From JACKIP01 sp963710165 (GTDB taxonomy: Bacteria; Pseudomonadota; Alphaproteobacteria; Micavibrionales; Micavibrionaceae), in NCBI GenBank assembly GCA_963710165.1, contig CAVPYZ010000001.1, positions 1 through 64,000 of the forward strand: a stretch of 64,000 nucleotides of DNA, given 5' to 3'. Under the pieces are notes generated by a model, which was not told the origin of the DNA, searched no databases, and saw only the letters and a program-made list of their open reading frames with translations. Below are positions 9,389 to 16,466 of the stretch, one piece after another. Each line of letters begins with the position of its first letter. The first letter of the stretch is position 1. Position numbers and translations under genes: made by a program.

Positions 9389-9820
9389 ATGCGTTCAAGA
9401 GAGAAAAACTACGGGATCCGTCCTGTGAATGAAGCACCTTACGAATTATTCGAAAATGCGGAAAGCGCATGGTTCTGGTTCTTGGCGGCACAAAAGGCAC
9501 GCGCAGACGGCGCACGTTTTACGGCGGGCCTTGCCAAGGTGCAACGCCCTTGTGAGCCGATTGACATTTTAAAATCCGTCGACACGCTCTATCGCCGCCG
9601 CCGTTTGCTGATGGATCATATACAGGTTTTACGTCATTACGGATTAAGAATGTGCCCGCCCGATCGTCGGCGCCCGAAAGAGGCGCGTGCCTACAGATTA
9701 TGGCAGGAGGCGTTGGACAGAATTGAGATCGCGCTGGTTGAAAAGGGCATCGTTGCCAAACGTCCACCACGCGATTCGAACTGGTTCGATAGTGTGCATA
9801 TTTATGAAGCAGCCGAATAA
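9389..9820 (+). CDS. Conserved-looking hypothetical protein, first gene of the cassette
   Basis: A 143-residue basic protein with many R and A residues, read directly from the SOS promoter, with AAAAGG upstream of the ATG. It has no signal peptide or membrane segment. The core contains several helical, Arg-rich stretches (SVDTLYRRRRLLMDHIQVL near residues 63-81), suggesting nucleic acid or protein binding. I do not recognise a family with confidence. As the first gene after an SOS promoter it is a candidate regulator or early function of the cassette, but that is inference from position only. Confidence 0.75.
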   Translation: MRSREKNYGIRPVNEAPYELFENAESAWFWFLAAQKARADGARFTAGLAKVQRPCEPIDILKSVDTLYRRRRLLMDHIQVLRHYGLRMCPPDRRRPKEARAYRLWQEALDRIEIALVEKGIVAKRPPRDSNWFDSVHIYEAAE

Positions 9821-9861
9821 AACAATAGAAAACAAATTTTAAGAGAAGAGAGATTACAGAC

Positions 9862-10305
9862 ATGAACACACAAAATACCCTAGAAAAGGATAATATTATG
9901 ACACAAAATGAAACAAACACAGACCAACAAAAAATGTGGATCGTATTTAGTGGTGAAACCGAAATAAGATGGATTAAATGGCTGTTTAAAAAGGGATATC
10001 GCCATTGTTACGCTGTGATTAATGACGGATCAAAATGGGTCACATGCGACCCGTTGGCACATAAAACAGAATTATCCGTTCATCATCAAATTCCCGCCGA
10101 TTTCGATTTGCCGAAATGGCTGGGGGATCGCGGATTAAAGGTTATGCCTGTCCCCTCTGTCTCTTTCAAAAATAAAGCTTTGCCACCTGCTTTCTTCACG
10201 TGTGTGGAGGCTGTAAAACGCCTGATCGGTGTGCGTAAATTCTTTGTCTTTACGCCCTATCAGCTATTCCGCCATTTGGAGCAGGATAGGAAAATTAAAG
10301 TTTAA
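9862..10305 (+). CDS. Phage-associated protein, possible permuted NlpC/P60-like fold
   Basis: A 147-residue protein with two possible starts: 9862, or 9898 (MTQNETN...), which has the better AAGGAT ribosome site. A conserved-looking His sits in YRHCYAVINDGSKWVTCDP (about residues 46-64) and a Cys in FFTCVEAVKRLIG, followed by FTPYQLFRHL. The order His, then Cys, then a TP-x-x-L helix resembles the circularly permuted papain-like (YiiX/YebB) hydrolases. This is a motif-level resemblance only. It lies between the first cassette gene and the small protein before the portal. No membrane segment is seen. Confidence 0.7.
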   Translation: MNTQNTLEKDNIMTQNETNTDQQKMWIVFSGETEIRWIKWLFKKGYRHCYAVINDGSKWVTCDPLAHKTELSVHHQIPADFDLPKWLGDRGLKVMPVPSVSFKNKALPPAFFTCVEAVKRLIGVRKFFVFTPYQLFRHLEQDRKIKV

Positions 10306-10315
10306 ATAACAATCA

Positions 10316-10387
10316 GTCATTGCGAAAAAACCAAAGGTTTCACGTGGCAATCTATTCACTAGGTTGCGTCATTGTGGGCACAATGAT
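10316..10387. repeat. Dispersed GTCATTGCG-type palindromic element
   Basis: The element begins GTCATTGCG and contains GTGGCAATC and TTGCGTCATTG, ending in the small hairpin TCATTGTGGGCACAATGA. It fills the gap between two cassette genes and shares its core words with the elements at 14577, 14949 and 23951. Confidence 0.65.
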
Positions 10388-10411
10388 GTTTAAAAATAAA
10401 GGATATAATCC

Positions 10412-10747
10412 ATGGGATCATTAACATCGCGGCCAAAGGTGCCGCAAACCATTCAGCCGCAAGTCGTGTATGTACCTGCGACGCCGCCGTCAACACCTGT
10501 CAATGTCACGTCCAGCTCGGGCGGGGGATTTATTTCATCGCCGGTTCCGACGACGCCTACTACGGATAATAGTATAGATACGGGAAATGAAACGCCGAAC
10601 GTTGCGAATAATAGTGATACCGAAGTGCGTATTACAAACTTGCTCAGACGTAATCGCGGCCTATCGGGCACAATTCAGACAGGTTTTCGCGGCCTGCTCG
10701 GGTCGAATGATCTGGTACCACAACGCAAAACGCTGTTGGGTGAATAG
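10412..10747 (+). CDS. Small portal-adjacent phage protein (ends QRKTLLGE)
   Basis: A 111-residue protein of low complexity: the first 60 residues are rich in P, T, S and V, followed by a short basic segment (RITNLLRRNRG) and a C-terminal FRGLLGSNDLVPQRKTLLGE. As far as I recall, a short protein with this kind of start (MGSLTSRPKVP) and end occurs immediately before the portal gene in podovirus-like prophages of alphaproteobacteria. Its function is unknown to me; the disordered N-terminus and conserved tail fit a small virion or assembly factor. Confidence 0.75.
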   Translation: MGSLTSRPKVPQTIQPQVVYVPATPPSTPVNVTSSSGGGFISSPVPTTPTTDNSIDTGNETPNVANNSDTEVRITNLLRRNRGLSGTIQTGFRGLLGSNDLVPQRKTLLGE

Positions 10748-10809
10748 AGATCGTGATCGTCATTGCGAATATAACAACGCAATTCAAGATAATTTAGAGA
10801 GAATATTAC

Positions 10810-12341
10810 ATGGAATATGAACAGAATGAGCCGGATGTCATCGACATCCTGAACAGGCATGCGCGCGCCAAAGACAGGCGTGAAAACTGGCTGCCAACAT
10901 GGCAGGATTGTTATGATCACGCCCTTCCGCAACGGGGAAATTTTTACGGTTCCTATCAAAGCGGCTGCGTACGGACAGAGCAAATTTACGATGCCACCGC
11001 CATGGACGCCGCCGATCAGCTAGCCGCCAGTATGCTAGGGAATTTAACCCCGCCATGGACTCAGTGGTTTGGGCTGAAACCCGGTTCTGCCTTATCAGAC
11101 GGGGAAGCAGCGGCGCTGGCGCCTGTTCTTGAAAAAGCGGGAAAAGCCCTGCATGCGCATTTTGACCGCAGTAATTTCGCGGTGGAGGTTCATCAGTGTT
11201 TTCTGGATTTGATCGTCGGCGGAACAGCGTCCTTGTTTTTTGAAGAGACCGAAGCAGGACAGATTTCCGCCTTTCGTTTTACCGCTACCCCGCTTGCAAA
11301 TATTGCGTTGGAGGAGGGAGAGAGCGGACTTCTGGATGGCACATTTCGTGAGCTTTCTTTGACAGCCGCACAAATAGACGCGCGCTATCCCTTTGCCGAT
11401 ATACCTGAGAAAATCAGAACGGCAGGGCGCAAAGACCCGCAAGCCACATTTTCAGTCCTGGAATCCATTCTGCCTCTCGAAGGTGGAACAATTCTGTATC
11501 ATGCGATTTTAAATGAAGAAGGACTGAATGAAGAACTTTTGAATTTGAAATTGGCTGTCTCCCCCGTTATCAATTTTCGCTGGCAAAAATCACCGGGTGA
11601 GATTTACGGACGCTCCCCCGTGATGAAAGCGCTCCCCGATATTAAAACCGCCAATAAGGTTGTGGAGCTGATCCTCAAAAACGCGTCGATTTCTGTGACG
11701 GGTATTTGGCAAGCCGATGATGATGGTGTTCTGAATCCATCAAATATCGAACTGAAACCCGGAACAATTATTCCAAAGGCTGTGGGGTCAAAAGGTTTGT
11801 CCCCCTTGAAATGCCGGGACGATTTGACGTATCGCAACTGGTTCTGGAAGATTTGCGGGCGCGGATCAGACACGCCTTACTGGCGGATAAGCTAGCACCT
11901 GTAAATTCTCCGCGTATGACAGCCACAGAAGTTCTGGAACGCTCCGCAGAAATGGCGTTGTTATTGGGCGCAACCTATGGACGATTACAATCGGAATTTC
12001 TGACGCCCCTGATCCAGCGTGCCTATAGTATCTTACGCCGCCGCGGTGAAGTGCCCGATATTATGATTGACGGGCGCAGCGTGATGATTGATTACCGATC
12101 CCCCCTTGCAAGAGCGCAATCACAGGGAAATGTGCAAAACACCCTCAGTTGGATTAACAGCGCGCTTGCCATGGGGGGCGACGCGGCCAATAGCGTTGAT
12201 TTAGGCGCTGCCGCCAGATTTCTGGGCGAGGCATTGGGCGTCCCCGGTAATTTAATTAGACACCCCGAAGCGCTCGCCGAATTTTCGCAACAACAACCCC
12301 CCTTAACACCCGCATCTGACTCAATAGGAGAAAAAACATGA
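10810..12341 (+). CDS. Portal (head-tail connector) protein, T7 gp8-like, one frame break
   Basis: About 510 residues matching the podoviral head-to-tail connecting protein, the dodecameric ring through which DNA enters the capsid. The N-terminal half contains TEQIYDATAMDAADQLAASM and GNLTPPWTQWFGLKPG, typical of the family; the C-terminal half contains SPRMTATEVLERSAEMALLLG and GRLQSEFLTPLIQRAYSIL. Translation jumps frame at the C run 11801-11805: one more C gives LSPLEMPGRFDVSQL without interruption. I read this as a lost base in a homopolymer, not a dead gene. It overlaps the scaffold gene by 4 bases. Confidence 0.9.
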
Positions 12342-13054
12342 ATGACACATTATTAGAACAACAGACTATGTCCCCATCAACACCAGAAAAACAAGATCAG
12401 GTGCCAGAACAAACGCCGCCGCCTGTCATGAATATTCCGAAGAAATTTATCGACTCGGCGACGGGCGAAGTGCGCGTCGAAAGCTTGCTAAAATCGTATC
12501 TGGAGCTTGAAAAGAAACTATCAACACGTCCATCCGGCGCACCGCAAAGCGTTGAGGATTATTGCATCGACTGTGAACACGGATTATTTGAGCCGGATGC
12601 AGAGATTAATCATCGTCTGCATAATAAAGGCTTTTCCAAAGAACAAGCCCAAGAAGTTTATGATATTGCCGCCGAGAAAATGGTACCGATGATCATGGAT
12701 ATTGCCGCAGAATATCAGGCAGAGCGGGAACTTGACCGCTTAAAAGATCATTTCGGCGGTGAGGAAAAATGGCGCGAGGTGTCCAGCCAGCTACTCTCTT
12801 TCGGTCAAAAAAACCTGCCGCCCGAAGTTTTAAAGGGCATGGCCAGTTCGTATGAAGGCGTGATGGCGCTCTATAAAATGATGAATGGCGGCGCGAAAGA
12901 TAAAACACCGTCCCCGCGTGCCGAAGCCAAACCGGCCGTATCGGAAAACGAACTTTACTCCATGATGCGTCAACCCGGTTACTGGCGCGATAAAGACCCG
13001 TCGATGATTGAAAAAGTCACAAAGGGCTTCCACAATTTATATGGGTCGAAATAA
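12338..13054 (+). CDS. Capsid assembly scaffold protein (T7 gp9-like)
   Basis: A 238-residue acidic protein directly after the portal gene, overlapping it by 4 bases (ATGA). This is the usual place of the scaffold that shapes the procapsid. The composition fits: a P/Q-rich disordered start, charged helices in the middle (around EEKWREVSSQLLSFGQKN and GMASSYEGVMALYKMMNGG) and a short basic C-terminal helix ending FHNLYGSK, where podoviral scaffolds bind the capsid protein. Assignment rests on order, size and composition as much as on motif. Confidence 0.82.
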   Translation: MNDTLLEQQTMSPSTPEKQDQVPEQTPPPVMNIPKKFIDSATGEVRVESLLKSYLELEKKLSTRPSGAPQSVEDYCIDCEHGLFEPDAEINHRLHNKGFSKEQAQEVYDIAAEKMVPMIMDIAAEYQAERELDRLKDHFGGEEKWREVSSQLLSFGQKNLPPEVLKGMASSYEGVMALYKMMNGGAKDKTPSPRAEAKPAVSENELYSMMRQPGYWRDKDPSMIEKVTKGFHNLYGSK

Positions 13055-13061
13055 TATAAAT

Positions 13062-13095
13062 ATTGTCATCCTGTCACATTGATGGGGATGACAAT
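13062..13095. repeat. Short palindrome between scaffold and PilZ genes
   Basis: ATTGTCATCC and GGATGACAAT form a 10-base stem with a 14-base loop. It shares the GTCAT/ATGAC ends of the other dispersed elements and may end transcription of the scaffold gene and of the convergent PilZ gene. Confidence 0.65.
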
Positions 13096-13102
13096 TTTAT
13101 AG

Positions 13103-13495
13103 TTAGGCTTGGCTGTCGGCGAATTCGCGCGTGGTAATATCGTCAATAACCTGTTGGAAATTATGACGGTTTGTATCATCCATTCCATCAAATTCAACCG
13201 CAATACGCTGGTTTAGTTTACGAATGATATGCGCTTTATTTGTGACGGGGATAATACGATCCTGAATATGAAACTTCATTGTAATATCCAGATTGTCATT
13301 TTCTGCAAAAAGACGCTCATCCACGAAAATTAGCGCGCCGCCTTTTGACCAGTTCATAACCGGAAAGGTTTTACCATCAATTTCGGCAACGCATTGATCA
13401 CACTCCCGACGCTCATATTTGCGTTTTTGAGAAGTATCATCAAAATCAGAATCTGTTTGACCAAGTAGTTTCATAAGCATCGGAGCCCCGTTCAC
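13103..13495 (-). CDS. PilZ-domain protein inside the virion cassette
   Basis: A 130-residue protein whose main part is a PilZ domain, the common cyclic-di-GMP receptor. The first binding element KRKYERREC (about residues 24-32) has the basic pattern of the RxxxR motif, and NWSKGGALIFVDE (about 48-60) corresponds to the (D/N)xSxxG motif. It is read against the virion genes, between scaffold and capsid, where a phage would normally have nothing. It therefore looks like a host-type regulatory gene carried as cargo. Whether it binds cyclic-di-GMP depends on both motifs, and both are largely present. Confidence 0.85.
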   Translation of the reverse strand: MNGAPMLMKLLGQTDSDFDDTSQKRKYERRECDQCVAEIDGKTFPVMNWSKGGALIFVDERLFAENDNLDITMKFHIQDRIIPVTNKAHIIRKLNQRIAVEFDGMDDTNRHNFQQVIDDITTREFADSQA

Positions 13496-13734
13496 ATATT
13501 ATTTTATTATCGTTAAACTGGTCTCTATTACCCCAATAGATATAGTTTAACCTACATTTATATCTAGTAAACAAAAAATATGGCAATTTTATGGTAATTG
13601 CAAATTTTTAAAGAAATTTCAGGCATTCGGTAAACAAAATTTTTGCCCGAACGCCCTCTTCGTCCGCGCCGCGTTATACGTGCCAACCCGGACACATTCC
13701 ATCTTCAACATTTTAACATATAAGAGGTATCAAT

Positions 13735-14568
13735 ATGTCAACGACTATCGATCAGGCCTTTATCAAGCATTTTGAACGCGAAGTGCACGAGGCCTACCAA
13801 AGACAAGGATCTAAATTACGCAATACAGTGCGTACAATCAATAATATTAACGGCGCTGAGGCCGTGTTTCAAAAGGTTGGAACCGGCACAGCCTCAACCA
13901 AGGCAACCCACGGCATGGTACCGATTATGAATCTGGATCACAGTAATGTGTCCGTCGTTCTGGAAGATTACTATGCCGGTGATTGGGTGGATCGTCTGGA
14001 CGAGCTGAAGCTGAATATTGATGAGCGTCAGGTTATTGCCACGGCGGGTGCCAATGCACTGGGTCGTAAAACAGACGAGATGATTATAGGCGCGCTGGGC
14101 GCGGCAGATGATCATGTGATTGCCGATGGTAATGTGGGCTTGACGCTGGATAAAGCCTTGGAAGCATTTGAAACATTCGGCGAAAATGACGTGCCGGATG
14201 ACGGCGGACGCTTTGCAGTTATCGGCTGGAAACAATGGTCGGAATTGTTACAAATCGATGAATTCTCCAATGCGGATTATATCGGCGCCGAGCAATTACC
14301 GTTCAGTTCGATTACGCAGGCAAAAATGTGGCTAGGCACAGTCTGGATACCGCATAGCGGATTGCCAGTTGACGGGAATGACGTGCGTTCTTGCTATTTC
14401 TATCACAAGACAGCCATTGGCCATGCCAGCGGGTCGGATGTAGAAACCGACATCACATGGCACGGTGACCGCGCTTCCTACTTCGTCAATAACATGATGA
14501 GCCAGGGATCTGCCCTGATCGATGAGGCGGGTATTGTCACAATCAATTGTGATGAAACACCCGATTAA
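13735..14568 (+). CDS. Major capsid protein
   Basis: A 277-residue protein after the scaffold, in the slot of the major head protein. It has the look of an HK97-fold capsid: an N-terminal helical arm (QAFIKHFEREVHEAYQRQG), a G/T-rich loop, then alternating beta segments with DYYAGDWVDRLDELKLN and a C-terminal GDRASYFVNNMMSQGSALID. The family is that of alphaproteobacterial podovirus-like elements rather than T7 gp10 itself. The 239 bases before it (13496-13734) are AT-rich and then GC-rich, hold the PilZ promoter and probably a capsid promoter, and end in a good AAGAGG ribosome site. Confidence 0.85.
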   Translation: MSTTIDQAFIKHFEREVHEAYQRQGSKLRNTVRTINNINGAEAVFQKVGTGTASTKATHGMVPIMNLDHSNVSVVLEDYYAGDWVDRLDELKLNIDERQVIATAGANALGRKTDEMIIGALGAADDHVIADGNVGLTLDKALEAFETFGENDVPDDGGRFAVIGWKQWSELLQIDEFSNADYIGAEQLPFSSITQAKMWLGTVWIPHSGLPVDGNDVRSCYFYHKTAIGHASGSDVETDITWHGDRASYFVNNMMSQGSALIDEAGIVTINCDETPD

Positions 14569-14576
14569 TTTCTAAC

Positions 14577-14659
14577 GTCATTGCGAGGAGGCAAAGCCGA
14601 CGTAGCAATCCAGAAATATAGAATGGATTGCCGCACTTCCTTTGGTCGCTCGCAATGAC
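14577..14659. repeat. Dispersed GTCATTGCG-type palindromic element (full copy)
   Basis: The element begins GTCATTGCGAGG and ends CTCGCAATGAC, with GTAGCAATCCAG and TGGATTGCCGCA forming the inner arms. Together they make a long imperfect hairpin of about 83 bases between the capsid gene and the next small gene. It is the best-preserved copy in the window. Confidence 0.85.
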
Positions 14660-14693
14660 ATTTTCTTAAAACCCAATATAATGGAGAAACCCC

Positions 14694-14933
14694 ATGACCT
14701 TCAAAACCTCGGACCTTAGCGTCCTGGCCTATGCGAATAATTTTACGCTGTGGCATTACAAAACAGAAGATAGCGACATTACAACATCATCATATTTCGA
14801 TCAGGCCGGCGATATGCTGCGTGAAGGCGACCTGATGATTGCGAATATCGATACAGATGGCACACCGTCCACGACCTTTTATATCGTGACAGATAATAGC
14901 GGCGGTAACATAACCCTCGCAGCTTATAGCTGA
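14694..14933 (+). CDS. Small capsid-adjacent protein, possible head decoration protein
   Basis: A 79-residue protein with no signal or membrane segment. The stretch ANNFTLWHYKTEDSD, followed by SSYFDQAGDMLREGDLMIAN, resembles the short beta-rich proteins that many phages encode just after the capsid gene, some of which sit on the head surface. Its position supports that reading; a head-tail adaptor is the alternative. It is flanked on both sides by palindromic elements. Confidence 0.7.
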   Translation: MTFKTSDLSVLAYANNFTLWHYKTEDSDITTSSYFDQAGDMLREGDLMIANIDTDGTPSTTFYIVTDNSGGNITLAAYS

Positions 14934-14948
14934 TCATACTTAAAATGT

Positions 14949-15026
14949 GTTATTGCGGGCGACCTACGAGAGCGTGGCAGTCTATATTCTGGATTGCTTC
15001 GTTGGCTTTGTCTTATCGCAATGACG
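14949..15026. repeat. Dispersed GTCATTGCG-type palindromic element (diverged copy)
   Basis: GTTATTGCGGG at the left and TCGCAATGACG at the right, with GTGGCAGTC and GGATTGCTTCG inside, give a hairpin of about 78 bases. It differs from the 14577 copy at many positions, so the two are not a recent duplication. Confidence 0.75.
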
Positions 15027-15050
15027 TTTTATTATAAAATATCAGCTATT

Positions 15051-15162
15051 CTTTGCCCTGTGTGAGAGTTCTTCTCGTCTCCTCATCTCCCTCCCTCCTT
15101 ATGGGGCAAGATTTGTATCGATCATAATGGGGACGGCATATATGGCTGTCCCCATTTTTTTT
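15051..15162 (+). promoter_or_regulatory. Structured leader with pyrimidine tract and terminator before the tail genes
   Basis: Between 15053 and 15109 the arms TTGCCC and GGGCAA enclose a long C/T-rich, G-poor tract. It is followed at 15126-15162 by a strong intrinsic terminator (AATGGGGAC...GTCCCCATT plus eight T). The next gene starts only 21 bases later, so the terminator sits just ahead of its ribosome site. Tail gene expression must read through it or begin within it, which makes this a candidate attenuator. The C/T-rich tract could also serve Rho loading; this is inference. Confidence 0.5.
15126..15162 (+). terminator. Strong intrinsic terminator within the cassette
   Basis: The stem AATGGGGACGGC / GCTGTCCCCATT has one mismatched pair and a six-base loop, and is followed by a run of eight T. 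It would stop transcripts from the capsid side before the tail tube A gene. Confidence 0.85.
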
Positions 15163-15183
15163 AATCTTAAATAGAGAAATAAT

Positions 15184-15752
15184 ATGCCAATAAATAATAT
15201 CACCCTTTGCTCTCGTGCGTTGGTGCGGATTGGTGCGGTGCCGATGACGTCATTTAGCGACGGCACAGCCGAATCCGAAATTGCCGCAACATTATATGAA
15301 AGCGTCAAAGATGCGCTTCTCTCTGCCTATGGATGGAGCTTTGCCACAGCGCAAGTTGCGCTGACACAATTATCATCTGATCCTGCGGCGGATTATGCCT
15401 ATGCATTCGGGTTGCCGAATGACTTCTTACGCGCTTTGTCTGCAGGGTCGAGTACGAAAAGCCGCGGCGCGAACTTCCGCATTGTTAGTGGTGGTTTACA
15501 TACCAATGTTTCTGCGGTTACGCTGAACTACATCGCCGCCATAGATGAAAGCGCCTTTCCGCCGTATTTTGCACAGGCTTTGTTGCGCGTTTGGCGGCAG
15601 AATTTTGTATTCCTGTCACGGAAAATACATCACGCGCCGAAGCGCTTTTCAATTTGGCAGAGCGCGAATATGAACAAGCCAGACAAATCGACGCCCAACA
15701 AGACAGCCCCAGCAGGATAGAGAATTTCCCATTGACGGATGTGCGGCGATAA
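15184..15752 (+). CDS. Tail tubular protein A (T7 gp11-like), one frame break
   Basis: About 189 residues matching the gatekeeper/adaptor protein of short-tailed phages, which joins portal and nozzle. The start ITLCSRALVRIGAVPMTSFSD and the following ESEIAATLYESVKDALLSAY are characteristic. One missing G near 15584-15590 (TTGTTGCGC in place of TTGTTGGCGC) breaks the frame; restored, the C-terminus reads ALLARLAAEFCIPVTEN, then AEREYEQARQID, and stops at 15752 after LTDVRR, as expected for the family. It starts 21 bases after a strong terminator. Confidence 0.87.
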
Positions 15753-15766
15753 TTTATCTAATAATT

Positions 15767-16095
15767 ATGGAAGATGACATATTATCAAAAGCTAAAGTAG
15801 ATTTTCGTGAAGCTCTCGGGTTAGAAAGTGATCAAGAAGGTCTATAGCAATATATCAGATCGCAGAAGATTTATCTTATGCTGCGTCTTCATCTAAAAAA
15901 CGAGCTGAAGAAGCAGAGTTAAATTTTAGAGAGAGTATTGGCAAAGTAAATGGAGAAGAATTAGAGCATGCGGATATCTACGGCTCAGAAAGCTACACTT
16001 CTGAACCAGCGAGAGAGATGCGCCAGTCTATAGCAGAAAAACCGAACATTGTAGAAATGGAAGCCATTGCAAGCTTTATATACTCAACTCAATAA
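15767..16095 (+). CDS. Small hypothetical protein, one frame break
   Basis: Reading from ATG 15767 gives MEDDILSKAKVDFREALG and a stop at codon 27. With one base added near 15844-15850 the frame continues for about 109 residues, including AEDLSYAASSSKKRAEEAEL, NFRESIGKVNGEELEHADIYG and IVEMEAIASFIYSTQ. Two related words, VDFREALGLES and LNFRESIGKVN, suggest an internal duplication. It is acidic, lacks signal and membrane segments, and lies between the two tail tube genes, where phages usually have no gene. A strong terminator follows immediately. No family recognised. Confidence 0.55.
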
Positions 16096-16098
16096 AAA

Positions 16099-16129
16099 AA
16101 CCCGCCTAATCAGGCGGGCTTTTTTTTAC
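16099..16129. terminator. Bidirectional intrinsic terminator
   Basis: CCCGCCT and AGGCGGG form a 7-base GC stem with a four-base loop, flanked by A runs on the left and T runs on the right. It works in both directions and serves both the small gene at 15767 and the lipoprotein gene opposite. Confidence 0.9.
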
Positions 16130-16150
16130 AATGAATAAGATGATACGGAA

Positions 16151-16387
16151 TTAATCATCCAGATCAATATCGTCTTCATCTGTTAAAACACCCGTTGCCG
16201 CACCTGCTGCACCGCCCAGAATTGCGCCACCGCCAATGCTGCCGCCTGTTGCTGCTGCACCTGCTGCACCAACGCCTGCACCAACAGCTGCGCCGGAAAG
16301 ACCGCGTTCGCTATTTGATGTACCACATGCGCTTAGCGGTAAGCCCATTAGAGCAACCATCGGTAAAATCATAAATCTATTTTTCAT
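16151..16387 (-). CDS. Glycine-zipper lipoprotein
   Basis: A 78-residue protein when started at 16387, where GGAGATTCAAA gives a good ribosome site. It has a lipoprotein signal ending LPLSAC (Cys about residue 21) and a glycine-zipper segment rich in GAAVGAGVGAAG and GGGAILGGAAGAATG, then an acidic tail EDDIDLDD. Proteins of this kind (Rick_17kDa/YmgG-like) sit in the outer membrane, sometimes affecting envelope stability. It is read against the tail genes, like the PilZ gene, and is probably a host-type cargo gene. Its promoter would lie in the 79 bases before tail tube B. Confidence 0.85.
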   Translation of the reverse strand: MKNRFMILPMVALMGLPLSACGTSNSERGLSGAAVGAGVGAAGAAATGGSIGGGAILGGAAGAATGVLTDEDDIDLDD

Positions 16388-16466
16388 TTTGAATCTCCTT
16401 TCTTGCATCATTAAAGGGACTCATACGCAGAAAAAACATAATCGTTCCAAAGACATAGGAAAAAAA

